From Verrucomicrobiota bacterium (GTDB lineage: Bacteria > Chlamydiota > Chlamydiia > Chlamydiales > JAEYWL01), in contig JAEYWL010000025.1 in assembly GCA_023428915.1 (NCBI GenBank), positions 1 through 37,706 of the forward strand: a DNA stretch of 37,706 nt, given 5' to 3'. A program made the position numbers and the translations under genes. The notes below the pieces were generated by a model, which had not been told where the DNA came from, made no database searches, and was given only the letters and a program-made list of their open reading frames with translations. Shown one piece after another: positions 24,001 through 34,000 of the stretch. Each line of letters begins with the position of its first letter. The stretch's first letter is position 1.

Positions 24001-27000
24001 CAGAGGGATTTTAGCAATTATTGAAGTCGAGCTAAGCCTGATAAACTCCTGGTAGAGATGCTTAGAGTATAAGGCAGCCCAAAACTTTACAGGGATGAGT
24101 TGCCGGGCATTATTTACTTTGTGAAGGGCTGATGCAGTAATTATGGATGAGGTAAGCGCAACCAGCCGTTGCATGTGTTCTTTTGTGTAATTCTCGCTGC
24201 CAGATGCTTTTGCTGCAAGTACCGACACTTCCTGAATCAAAGAGCTGTCAGGGACACGAGTTTGTTCTGAATGACGTTCAAGCAAGCTTATTTGCCAGTC
24301 TATAAGCAAAGCAGGATTTTCGGCATAAAGCTGAAGGACTTCGGGTTTTTGCAGAAAATGAAGAAAGGCTATTAACGAAGTCTGGTATTTGGTCGGTTTT
24401 GCCATTATGCGCGCATGCAAGCCTTTTACGGCTTCGCAAAATGTACTTTTCTCTTGCTTCGGGCATGTTGCAAGCATTTCCTGGAGCAGGCTGTCTTCCG
24501 GCTGCACTTCGTATTTTTGCTCCAGCAGCTGCATAGATAATTGCCAGGCAGTTGTCTTATCAAAATGTGCGGCAAACTCAGAGTGCTGTATTGTTTGGGG
24601 CGCGTTTTGTATTCTTGCCGCCATGTTTCTGACTAACCATGGGCAGGCAATTTCATGGGGAATGGCCGTTTGCGTTTTTATGCGGAGCAATTGGCTCCAT
24701 TGTTCTGCAAGGGGCAAATCGGAAAATTCTATGCAGTTTGCTATCTGGGAAAAAGCAGCGGCATGGCCTTCGGATCTCTGGAGATAAAGGTCTATGGCGA
24801 GTTTCGTTTGCAGTCCTTTGGCTGCCTCTTCAAATATGGCCCACAAAAGAATTTCTTTGTAGCTTTGTAGGAGTGTTTCATTTCTAGAAATTATTTTTAT
24901 GGCTTCTTCGTATTTTTTAGATTCTAAAAGCGGGCGGATCTGATTGAATGCATCGCCTATCAGCCTGTTATTTAAGCTTGCCGAAGATATCCCTTTTGGA
25001 AGGGCTTCTTGGATTTTAAGGATCTCTTCGCTTTTTAATTGTTGATCGGAAAAACCAGTGCTCAAACGGTCAATTAAGCGTGTGCATTCTTGGTTGCTTC
25101 CCTCTACTTGCCATATTCTTTGGTTTATTCCTTCTTTAAAACATTGATAAGCGCCTTGAAGATCATGGTTGTCTAGATATTCATGACCGATTTTCACCCA
25201 GATTTGCTTTAAGTCGGGAATTTCGCTGAGAAAATTATGCACTTTTAAAGTTTTAAGCAATTGAAATTGCTCTTGATAAGACCAGCCGAGATTTTTCAGC
25301 AGCCAAATACAAGCGTCATTTCTGGCCTGTTCTGTGCGGATAAATTTGTTATTCTCTGAGATTTTTTTCAGTATATTTTTAATGTGAGGAATAAACTCTG
25401 CTGCCCTGGCCGAGCTCTTGATCAACGAAGTCAATTCGAGAATAAAATCTAGGGCTGCGTTGGGATTTACAAAGGCAGGGGGTGTCTTTGCAAGCAGGAT
25501 AAGGGCATCATCAATATGCCCATCTTTAATATACTCCAGAATTTTAGGAAAAAATATAGGCGGGGACAATATGCTTTTGCCTGCGCTGGCAAGGAGAATT
25601 GTTCGCACCAAATTAGACTCATTTGCTGCGGTTAAAACCTCAAGAAGCCAAGGTAAAATTTCCAGGCGCCCTTGTGCTTTTTCGAATAAGTCTTTAGTAA
25701 GAATACGTTTTAGCTTAGGAATAAGTTGTATTTGCGTTTCTGGTTTTGTTTTGTTTAGGGTTTTTGCAGTAGAGCAAATTGCATTCAGCCACTCAAAGGT
25801 CTCCTCTTGGTTAAGGGTGAGCGAGGCCATAAGTGAGAAGGCGGAGTGAATTTCAAAATGGGTTAAGCAGCTGTCGCGCAATTTGCGAGTAAAAGTTCTA
25901 TCTTTATTTCTATTTTCGGTTGCTTGCTGCCATAAGCTAAGGGCCGTTTCTCTTCCCGCGCTATAACAAATCTCTGACTCTGCAGCACAAGCAAAGAGGT
26001 AATCAGATTCATTGCCTTTATAGTTCTCAAGATTAGTTTTAAAGACTTCAATAAAAGGATGCTTGGGATCGAATTGGCTCAGATAGCCTAATAACCGCTC
26101 TCTTTCAGATTTGGTTTTAAAGTGCCAAAAGACTTGGCAGAGAGCCGTTAAAAAATCTTTTCCGAAAGATGTTTTGCCCATACTGGCCAGAGAAAAAATG
26201 AGCATTACTCCCAAGTGCTTGGCAAAGCGATTGTTGTGTTGCAGTAGTTCTAAGGCTGTTGTTTCGAGCTTGAGTAAGTCTAGCCCGATAACCTCATGTT
26301 TGTTTTTTAAGGGAGAGGCAGCCAGCATGAGCATTTTAGGCAGTAACAAAGCGTAGGTTTTTTTTAGCAGCGTTTCGAAATCATTTCCACGAACCTTTAT
26401 AAGCTTGCTAATGACATCTAATGAGCGGGTTAGGGATGAGCAGAACATTAAGCATTGCGGACCTTCAGGCGTCGGTATTTTGAGCAGGCCGGTGAGGACG
26501 CGATCTTCAAGCAAGCATCCGGCAACTTGTTTTTCTTGGCTAAAATCGGGTATGCCATTAGCGTGAAAAAAAGCAAAGAGGTCAAGTAAGCTGCGGATTT
26601 CTTCAAAAGCAAACGGGACTTGGTTTGCTTCACTTGGCTTTAACAGCAAAGCAAGTTCTGTAAGTAGATTAGGCGGATTGTTTTTTTTTACTCTTGGTAA
26701 AAGAGCTTCACATACAGAAGTTGGAGCTGTAGCTTTCTCTCGTTGGATGACAAATAAGCTGGCTGCATTTAAGGCAAAAGTAATTTGAGAATAGATGCTG
26801 TTTCGATATGCATCTTGGCTGTATTCTGAACATTCTATAATGAAGTACTCTAGCCTATCTTTTAAAGGCAGCGCAGTAAAGTAGTTTTCTTCTGCCTCAA
26901 GTATAGGGGAGCAAAAGCCCATGCCCCGTTCATTGATGTACTTTATAATATTAGCTTTATTTAAGTAGGCAATATAGGTTTTGTCGCTTCGATGGGTAAT

Positions 27001-28062
27001 AGAGGGAAGATGATACCTTCCTATAAGGCAGCATAACGCTTGAAAACCGTTTTTAAAATCTCCCTTGGGACAAATCGCAGCATCGTGATCGAGCATGAAC
27101 TCTTTAAGGGGGAGTTGCAGGGTTCGAAGAGGGGAAAGCGTCATTGGTTCAGCCACGCCTGCGAGCAAATCCAATTCAATGGATTCGGGATCTTGCGATT
27201 TACAATCTGTAAGCGTATGTACCGAGTACTGTTTATTAACAAATCCTAGGTTATTATTAGCTTGATTGGCTTGTTCTGCCGGCATTTTAACGGGGATTGG
27301 CCTTTTACATTTTTTCTTAAGGCTTAGTTTGGAAACAAAAATTGTTTGGATTGAAGCCTGGCTGCTTCCGTTATAGGCGTCTTCATAGTACAGCTGCTCT
27401 TTTTCCAGGGTTTTCAAGGCTTCTGGAGCAGCTGTCCAATCGGTAGCTTTTTCCCGAAGGCCTTGGCACAGCTTTTGGCTAAAGTCTTCAAGGGCCTCTT
27501 CATTCTCAAGCAGGCCAAAGAAATCAAAGTCATGCGGCCAGCGTTGGATTATATCTGAAACTTGTTTTTTGAGTTTTTCGGGAAAACATTCATTAATTGA
27601 TAGGGAGTGCGGTTTGATCTTATTGAAACATTGCAGATGATTTTCAAGTACTTCTGAAAGATAACCGATGTCGAAAAAGTAAAGTACACCTATCCCTTTT
27701 TGGGCTACACTTTTATAAAGGGATAATACGATTAACAAGGTATCTGAAATGGAAATCTTAATGCCAAAATCATACTCGCGAATTACACGGAATATTCTTT
27801 CATATACCTCTAAAATCTTCTGCTTTTGCTTAGGACTAAAATTGCGCCATTCAAGTTCGGGGCAATCGTTAGTTACTATGCCATATTCATCGAGCAGTCC
27901 AATTTCTTCCATTTGTCTTCGAAACTGCTGTGAGGGTAAATAAATGGGAAGTTTGGCGGCTGAAATTTGCGGGGGCTGAAATTCTACAGCAGGCGCCGCT
28001 TGTTGAAGCGAAGCTTTGGTTACTGATAAGGTTGCTGAGCTTTGTCTAACTGGATCAATCAT
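21019..28062 (-). CDS. Giant solenoid protein B (2347 residues), unknown function
   Basis: I do not recognise this protein. Residues 1-40 are a disordered Ser/Gln/Pro/Ala leader. From about 42 to the end it is almost wholly alpha-helical, Leu- and Ala-rich, without signal peptide, membrane segment or visible catalytic motif. TPR-like units can be seen, for example IGHEYLDNHDLQGAYQCFKE near residue 960 and SKKYEEAIKIISRNETLLQS near 1050. It is a paralog of the gene directly upstream: DFDF (178-181) and ATDWT (206-210), CPKGDFKNGFQALCCLI near 332, HANGIPDFSQEKQVAGC near 496, and AAKLLACYRNTSPEHV near 1489 all have collinear counterparts there. Its ATG overlaps the upstream stop as ATGA, so translation is coupled. 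A scaffold or secreted host-interacting role is possible but unproven. Confidence 0.85.
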   Translation of the reverse strand: MIDPVRQSSATLSVTKASLQQAAPAVEFQPPQISAAKLPIYLPSQQFRRQMEEIGLLDEYGIVTNDCPELEWRNFSPKQKQKILEVYERIFRVIREYDFGIKISISDTLLIVLSLYKSVAQKGIGVLYFFDIGYLSEVLENHLQCFNKIKPHSLSINECFPEKLKKQVSDIIQRWPHDFDFFGLLENEEALEDFSQKLCQGLREKATDWTAAPEALKTLEKEQLYYEDAYNGSSQASIQTIFVSKLSLKKKCKRPIPVKMPAEQANQANNNLGFVNKQYSVHTLTDCKSQDPESIELDLLAGVAEPMTLSPLRTLQLPLKEFMLDHDAAICPKGDFKNGFQALCCLIGRYHLPSITHRSDKTYIAYLNKANIIKYINERGMGFCSPILEAEENYFTALPLKDRLEYFIIECSEYSQDAYRNSIYSQITFALNAASLFVIQREKATAPTSVCEALLPRVKKNNPPNLLTELALLLKPSEANQVPFAFEEIRSLLDLFAFFHANGIPDFSQEKQVAGCLLEDRVLTGLLKIPTPEGPQCLMFCSSLTRSLDVISKLIKVRGNDFETLLKKTYALLLPKMLMLAASPLKNKHEVIGLDLLKLETTALELLQHNNRFAKHLGVMLIFSLASMGKTSFGKDFLTALCQVFWHFKTKSERERLLGYLSQFDPKHPFIEVFKTNLENYKGNESDYLFACAAESEICYSAGRETALSLWQQATENRNKDRTFTRKLRDSCLTHFEIHSAFSLMASLTLNQEETFEWLNAICSTAKTLNKTKPETQIQLIPKLKRILTKDLFEKAQGRLEILPWLLEVLTAANESNLVRTILLASAGKSILSPPIFFPKILEYIKDGHIDDALILLAKTPPAFVNPNAALDFILELTSLIKSSARAAEFIPHIKNILKKISENNKFIRTEQARNDACIWLLKNLGWSYQEQFQLLKTLKVHNFLSEIPDLKQIWVKIGHEYLDNHDLQGAYQCFKEGINQRIWQVEGSNQECTRLIDRLSTGFSDQQLKSEEILKIQEALPKGISSASLNNRLIGDAFNQIRPLLESKKYEEAIKIISRNETLLQSYKEILLWAIFEEAAKGLQTKLAIDLYLQRSEGHAAAFSQIANCIEFSDLPLAEQWSQLLRIKTQTAIPHEIACPWLVRNMAARIQNAPQTIQHSEFAAHFDKTTAWQLSMQLLEQKYEVQPEDSLLQEMLATCPKQEKSTFCEAVKGLHARIMAKPTKYQTSLIAFLHFLQKPEVLQLYAENPALLIDWQISLLERHSEQTRVPDSSLIQEVSVLAAKASGSENYTKEHMQRLVALTSSIITASALHKVNNARQLIPVKFWAALYSKHLYQEFIRLSSTSIIAKIPLPNEESFYEQLLAAIQMQIRALPLPQFKTLIAISETITIKTRFTQYFELAKELHALNNHASLCFILSKIFCEEYRDSCLEHKDELSRCLLALPNAAESQIAAQLLLALPEPVRRWPEASQAALQLAEKLCGSSPFAAAKLLACYRNTSPEHVEHTTITLRNIFAKDIFTNDELETAYHLLDQQEAPPANWQYWEKWLEKVRWTDSSGLKILAKNKAEHLFKELPFDRVYAALFAESYYLFKKEKSPFILTILNTQEYFVKLKTYFAAFDKVDTLLNSLSEYLVDIQAYGLASWVLQELGELKKPIPQEITSEQILSDIHDILHLFIHSNQQEPWLFAIRILINSFLKMPRITVTEVSRKNPKTGRPLIALLTSEANLQKIARAALSKSEPDKDLDEFAKLQPLLAVKLSEALDRVPAALNWSDENVLKQVLSIIPETGRGLKTPSVCNLFKLLYAHHPANPQLFELFIKIFNAFELFQRDPSSMLILKENERLFIGYLLQVPAAILMPHLDLITGWLKTLRTNLRANDWRKVTLLVESLQAMAKANALYDATLINGVETQTIHGLWGDYIQTLGVTVTEPARSNHHKAIARLIRSMVKHELYDNLAQKIIALIKACQNNANEGSSQQHIEALTAMMDALIEEALVNDRLTLFTQNIVGKPAVLGIIQEALLAIVQKLSAKNNLDAVVVKALDALCCASRQAYAPFFGELFKAIKRHHFFDSSSKKHTITMLLSSHQDAEAAMLSYSPQKIYTELLAIIERLGESSVGIYLAAQMIDSFQPKLRLEQIIPLYIRVLAKIKTKNLVDHENYCLLAGNVGELLQGTGHAFNASEQAHDFANFWKDLLETVSAQREYVDKHITSNENLQGKNILHLVPEYPQHLFYLLEMFKPYCIPQYSFYLTILETYQQVLELQISMYTSPLLYLAQIQKYIKEFIALLDLEEQQLQKLSEEEQVRRTAIRLNFINSLPHLHSHPQWASKINEFKLTLGNFTCLQK

Positions 28063-31000
28063 GTATGTTTTGCATGGTGTTGCATTTTTTGTTTGGCTTG
28101 TTTGCGCAATTCATTAAGAAGTTTTTGTTGTATATTGTTTGCCAAGTGGGAGGAAGTATTTAGTTCCTTTTGAATAAAATTTATTAATAGAGGGGAGGGG
28201 CGATTATTTGCCACTAAATGATTGATTATATGATAGAGAAGATTTGCATCTTCAGGCTTTACGAATTGATTTGGAGCCTGGTCGATTAAACGCACTAGAG
28301 GGACTATTACACTCATCGTGACCTCATTCGATTGTGTTCTAAATTCTTCAGTGGCTGCAATAGAGAGTAAATTTTGCAAACAGTTTAATAACAATTCCAC
28401 ATTAATATATCCATCTTTTAACATCCAACTAAGGTGAGAAATAGTTTCAGATACTAATTTAGACCATGCTTCAGGCTTATTTCTTCCAACTTCAAAAAAT
28501 GGGTGATATATAACCTGATATTCTGTGAATTGGTTGAAAGCATCTTTTACAGTTGCAAAATATGATTTGTCCATTGTTTTTAATTTTTCTTGTGCTATCT
28601 CGACTGCCAGCTCTTGCAACCCTGCCGTATTAAAATTTAAGGTGCAAATTGCTTTAAGTTGTTTAAATAGAGCAGCATTGTTTCTAGCGTTTATGGCAAA
28701 ATAAGCTTGCAGAGGACTTAAAGCGGGTTCCAATTGTTGTTTTAATTCATCTGTCAAAGGTGCTTTATTAACTACCCTGTTTCCCAGTAAAATCCCGAGC
28801 AGCCTGCTGTATGCTGTGCGCAGTTCAATGATTTCAAGAGCAGCATCTTGTGCTGCAAGATAGCTTAGCCCTCCAATAACTGCTTGTAAATCTAATCTGA
28901 TGTTGGTGTTCTCATCAATAGCCAGGCTTCTGGCAAATTCCAACAATTTAATGCCGAGTTTTTTTGCCTCAAGGTTTTGAAAAGCGGGCAAGGCTTGAAT
29001 AGCTAATTGCACGTTGGATATTAACTGGACGCCAAGTTCTGTAACGGAAGTTAATTGCAAGGTAAACAGCGTGTGCACACCTTTTTCCCAAAATTCATAA
29101 AGTCCTGAAGTTAATAAGTTTGCTGTAAGCTTTTCTTCGATTAAATGGTGCAGTTCTTTACTTTGCTGCGTGCAAACAAATGGCCTAAGGGTATTTAATG
29201 CAAAGATTAATTTCTCTAAATGCAGCTTTCTTTTAGCCGGTTCGTTTTCAATCGTTATTGCACTAACAAGCTTTTTAAGCAGATTCAAAAGGAAAAATAG
29301 TCCATCGGTACCGGTAATGGCAAAACCAAACAAAGCATGGTAGAGCTGCTCATCTTCAATAATTTGCAAAAGCAGTTTGGCGCTATTGCTCTGCAGCGGC
29401 GATTCCGTGTTGATCAGGCAAACAAGTGCAAGCTGCCATGAACTGGGCAGGTTGGTTTTTTTTGAAAAATAGATCTGAAACATTTGGTCAATAACAGGGA
29501 GTAATTCCTGCCTCAAAGGGTGGTCCTGCTTTCGGGAAACAATTTCTAGAATAAATTTCCAGCGGAAATCCTGGCAGTGCAGCAGCTGTTTCATTACCAA
29601 AAACAGCTGTTCCAAGCGCAATGGCGCTTCTAAATTCTGCAGTTGCTTATTGAGATAATCGTCAAATAGCAGGCGGCATTTTTCTGTTAATTCAGGCAAG
29701 GTAAGAAATATTTGATTTTGTAAGAGAACATTATTTTCCAGGTGGGGAACGAGCTGCGCCGCCAGCTGATTTTTCCGAACCGTATCCAGACTTAAGTTGG
29801 AGTATTTTACTAGGAGTTTTGCTGCATCCTCTGCTCTTGCAGGAGATTGGGCTACAAAGGCCTTTAGAGTGTCGGCAATTTGATTGTTTTCTGCTTCTGC
29901 AAGCGAGCTTTTTAGCAGGATTTCTAAGTTTGAGAGAATCAGCCTTTCTTCTGCATGTGTCTTGACAGCAGCTTTTAGTAAGGCCAGCCGGGCTGCAGCT
30001 AGCTCAGGAAAGTCAGAAAAACACCCCTCCAATAAAATAATATCAGCTTCAAAGGCGCATGTTTCTTCCCCGGTTGTAATGGCCTGCTCTTCAGGAATTA
30101 GTTTTAAGCAATATGTGCGCAATTCCGGAGTCAATGTAAGTTTGCCGATGTGAAAGTGCAGTATGCTTAGCAATTGCAATTGCCGGGTGCGATCTCGACT
30201 TAAGTTGTTAAAAATTTGGGGAAGCAGGCAGAAAACGGAGTTCGCAAAAAGTGCGGCTTGTTTATTTTGTTGAGCTGTATTCGTTTGCAAGATATTGATA
30301 AGAGCTTGGACAATTGCCCCCCAATCCGCTTGCAACTTGCCATTACAGTTAAGAGAAGCCTTTAAAAGAGTTTCTGTTACGGCATAAGCGGCAGTGGCAT
30401 TGGCTGCGCAGAGGTTGGCAGCGATTGATTGAAGGCATAACATGATAGTTTGCGGGGCTAATCCATCTAACAGCTCGATAACTTTAGGGGTGCCGGCCAG
30501 AATTGCCAATCCCGAACTGCTTTGCGAGGTGGCATCTAATTTTTCACAACACTTCTGGAATAAATCGTTAGCCAGTTTTTTCATCTGGGGCTCTTTATCG
30601 AGAGGTATTGCAGCGGCCGTTAAAGCAATTAAACACTTTTGGGCCTCAGGCAACCGGCCTAAATCGCAGTATTGCTGTGCGATCTTTAACTTAAACTCAA
30701 ATATTTCGCTTTCTGTAAAATGCCCGGAAGCAAGAAATTTGGCAGCAACATCAGGCGTTGCAAGTAAAGGCTCAAAAAAACTACTAAACCAGCCTTTTAA
30801 TTCAGGCTTATCTTTTATAGCTGAATTTAAAACTTGAGCCGCCAAACTCCACTTTTCCACAGGTGCTTTGGAGCTTTTTTGCAAGGCTTCTAGATGCGGT
30901 GCAAGTTGATCCCAGTTAGCTGTTTGCAGGAGCAATTCTTGGGCTTCCTCGCAGGCTCCTTCACTTATAAAGGCAGATGCTAGCTTTGATCGCACCTCGC

Positions 31001-34000
31001 TTGCCTGCTCTTTTGTCAAATGACTGCCAAGGGTAGTTTTTAGCTCTGCCGCTAACTGATTGTGTTTTTTGGCATTCAGGAGTTCCTGGCAATGGAGCAG
31101 AGTCTGTTCTTGCAATTTTTTTTCCTGCTCAGGATCTAATGAGGTGGTAATGTTTTTTTTAAGGGCATCGATTTTATCAAAGGAAAGAGTCTCATGCCCA
31201 AGCTGCAGCAGTTCCTTGAGGAACTCTTGATAATCAGCTTGAGATCTCTTGAAGAGGCTGATTCCACTATTCCAAAGCGCATAAGCCTTTTCTAGTTCCT
31301 TAGCAGCAAGCCATTCCTTGCAAACAGCAAGCCATAATCCTTGCAGCACAGTCCTTTCAGCGGCATTCCTAGGCTTTGTCATCATAAGTAAAAGCTCTTT
31401 GCAAGCCGCAGGAATATTGCTACTCAATAAATGGGACAAAGCTTTTGGGCAAAGTGTTAAATACTGGTTTGGAATGCGCGGCAAAGTGTGCAATTGCAAA
31501 AGAGCTGTTTCCGCGTTTGCATACTCCGCTTGCAGTTCTTCATTCGAAAAAGTTTTTCTAAGAGCTTCCAAAGACTCGATGATTGTTTTTATTTCATCTT
31601 GTTTTGCCAGATTACGCTTGCACATGCAAGCTATCAGTTCTAGAACAAATGCGTACTTCTTTTTTGCGAAAACGCTTTTGACGGCTTCACTCGCTAAAGG
31701 ATAAGTAAACCCGCCAGCAGCAATTCCCTTGATGAGTAAAGCATTTGAAAAATTTTCATACCCCTCTTCCTGCAGGACTTTCAAAGCTGCAGTTGAGGCG
31801 GCCGTGGAATAAGTAATGTTGAGTTTTTCTAAAATAGGTATTAGGTACTGAAGGGCTGCTTTTCTGGGCACAGCAGGAAGTTTAACAGCTGTTTCTAAAG
31901 CTTGCAATAACCACACAGCTTGATTTTCTACGTAACTGGATCTTTGACTTAGGGTCACGACAGTAGTAAAGTGAGAGTTTTTTAATAATGCTTCCACGAA
32001 TTTGCTTGTATTTTGGGAGCTGGCTTGCGCCGGCCAGATTCCGCTAAAAACAAGACCTGTCTGTTCCTGAGGCATGCTTGTTAATGCCAGGCAATATCCC
32101 TCTACAAATTCTTGAAAAGAATCTTTTAGGGATAATTTTCCTTCTAAAAATCTTCGGAGTTTTTCTGCAATTAAAGGAGAAAGGTTATTGAGAAGAAGTT
32201 TTCTGCCATTAATAGATCTGATCATGAAAAAAACTGAAGGGAATACTTCGAGTATTTTCTCTAAAGAAAATGAGTCTGTGTGCATGGCCTGCAAGCCGCA
32301 AAACAAAGAAAGTCCCATATGTATTGCAAATGGGGAATCAAGCTGGATCAATTGGTGAATCATTTGCAGCCAGACAACCGACTCGATGCCAAGCAGAGGG
32401 GCGCATCCTAGTAGTTTTGACGGTTTTACAAAAGCTTCTTGCGGCAGCAGCAACTCATAAGCTTTTGCCAGTGCTTTGAAACGCGCCGGCTGTTTTTCTG
32501 CTAATTCCAGTAAGTGTTTAATACTTTCAGTCGGGTTGGCTGCTACCTGTACAAACCGCAAGGATTCCCCAATGGGTACTTGCATCAAGGCAGTTGTTCG
32601 TTTATTTTGCTTTTTTTTGATATAGCAGCCTTGCACGGCCAATTTGCTAAAGTCCGGGTTGCAGTTGCTATGCAAGAAAGCTGCAACATCTATTATAGCT
32701 TGCACATCGCATAGCCCGCCATCATGCGCTAAAATATGACTGCCCAGGATAGCGAGCACGTTTTTAGAATCAGCTTGCTTTACATCAGCCCTTAAGTTAA
32801 GAAAATCGCGGCAATGCCCTTCAGCTTTTTGCCCCCATTTCATTTGGAAAAGATTGGAGCTTACCGCACAGATAGACCAGGCTACCCGGTGCTCAAAAGA
32901 AAATCTATCTTTGGCATATTTTTGCGCATTTACAATAAACTCTACTTGCTTGTCTTCTGCCGTCTGCCAATTGTTATAATAAAGTTCTTCGGCCGCTTCT
33001 TGTACACAGATACCTAATGAGTAATCATCATATAGCTTCAATAGATCGGTATGGTCATAAAGTGGCTTTTTACCTTTTATTGGCAAGGCAGGAATGTGGA
33101 CCTGGGCTAATTCAGTAAATATTGCATCCCAGCCCATCTTTAGCTTTCCTTTTGGGGTGGGATATTTGCCTTTTTCAGCAATATTGTCACAGGTTAAAGA
33201 GCGATGGGCAGAATAGGCTTTTCGGGCCACTTTACAGATGCCTAAGAGTTCAACAACAAAAGGCTGCTGCCCTTGAAGTTCTCCAAAAGTCTGTGTGTTA
33301 TAGGCAAGTGTTTGAGAAGTCGTCAGTTTTCGTTTGTGAAAAGAATATTCTCTAATAACTTGCTGTCTTGTTTTGGGATCATCCGGCTCAAGAAGACCCG
33401 GATCTCTTTTTAGCTGTCTTGCTTTTTCTTTGAGTGCTTCTATGGCCACTTTGCACATTGTCCAATCAGTAGCTGATTCGTATAAATGGCCTACAAGAGC
33501 AAAATTGAGTTCATTAAAGATGCCTTCTGCCTCAGTAAGCGGAAGTTTAAAATCGAAGTCGCTTGGGAAAGGCAGCCGCCTAACAGATAATTCTTTGCGA
33601 AGTTTTGGGTTAATGATCTTTTCGATTGTCAACTTGTGTTGTTTGCAAATCACTTGATTAAACTCTATAAAGCACAACATGCAACTTTCGAGATAATTTA
33701 AACGATGCAATAAATAGCGCAGGGCGCTTCCCGACCACCGAGGTTTTTTTCTTAGAAAACAGTGAATGCGCGAGAATACTTTTTCAATGCTTGTTGTTAT
33801 CCCAAATGAAAATTCTCTTCCTTCAACTTTAAATTCCCTGTGGCGAAATCCTTCCATTTCTGTGGAAATCTGTTCATTTATTGGCGCTAAAGAAAAATAG
33901 ACAAAACGTTCTTTGAATCCATTATCTGAAGCGAACCCAGTTTCAAGCATAATGTCATAGAAATCTTCGGAGCCTCTAAAATTGGGCAGCTGAGCCGGGG

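Noticed and set aside
29884..30837. Several plus-strand frames inside the giant genes (for example 29884-30153 and 30442-30837).
   Set aside because: They are Ser/Ala-rich antisense shadows of helical coding sequence and have no ribosome-binding sites.
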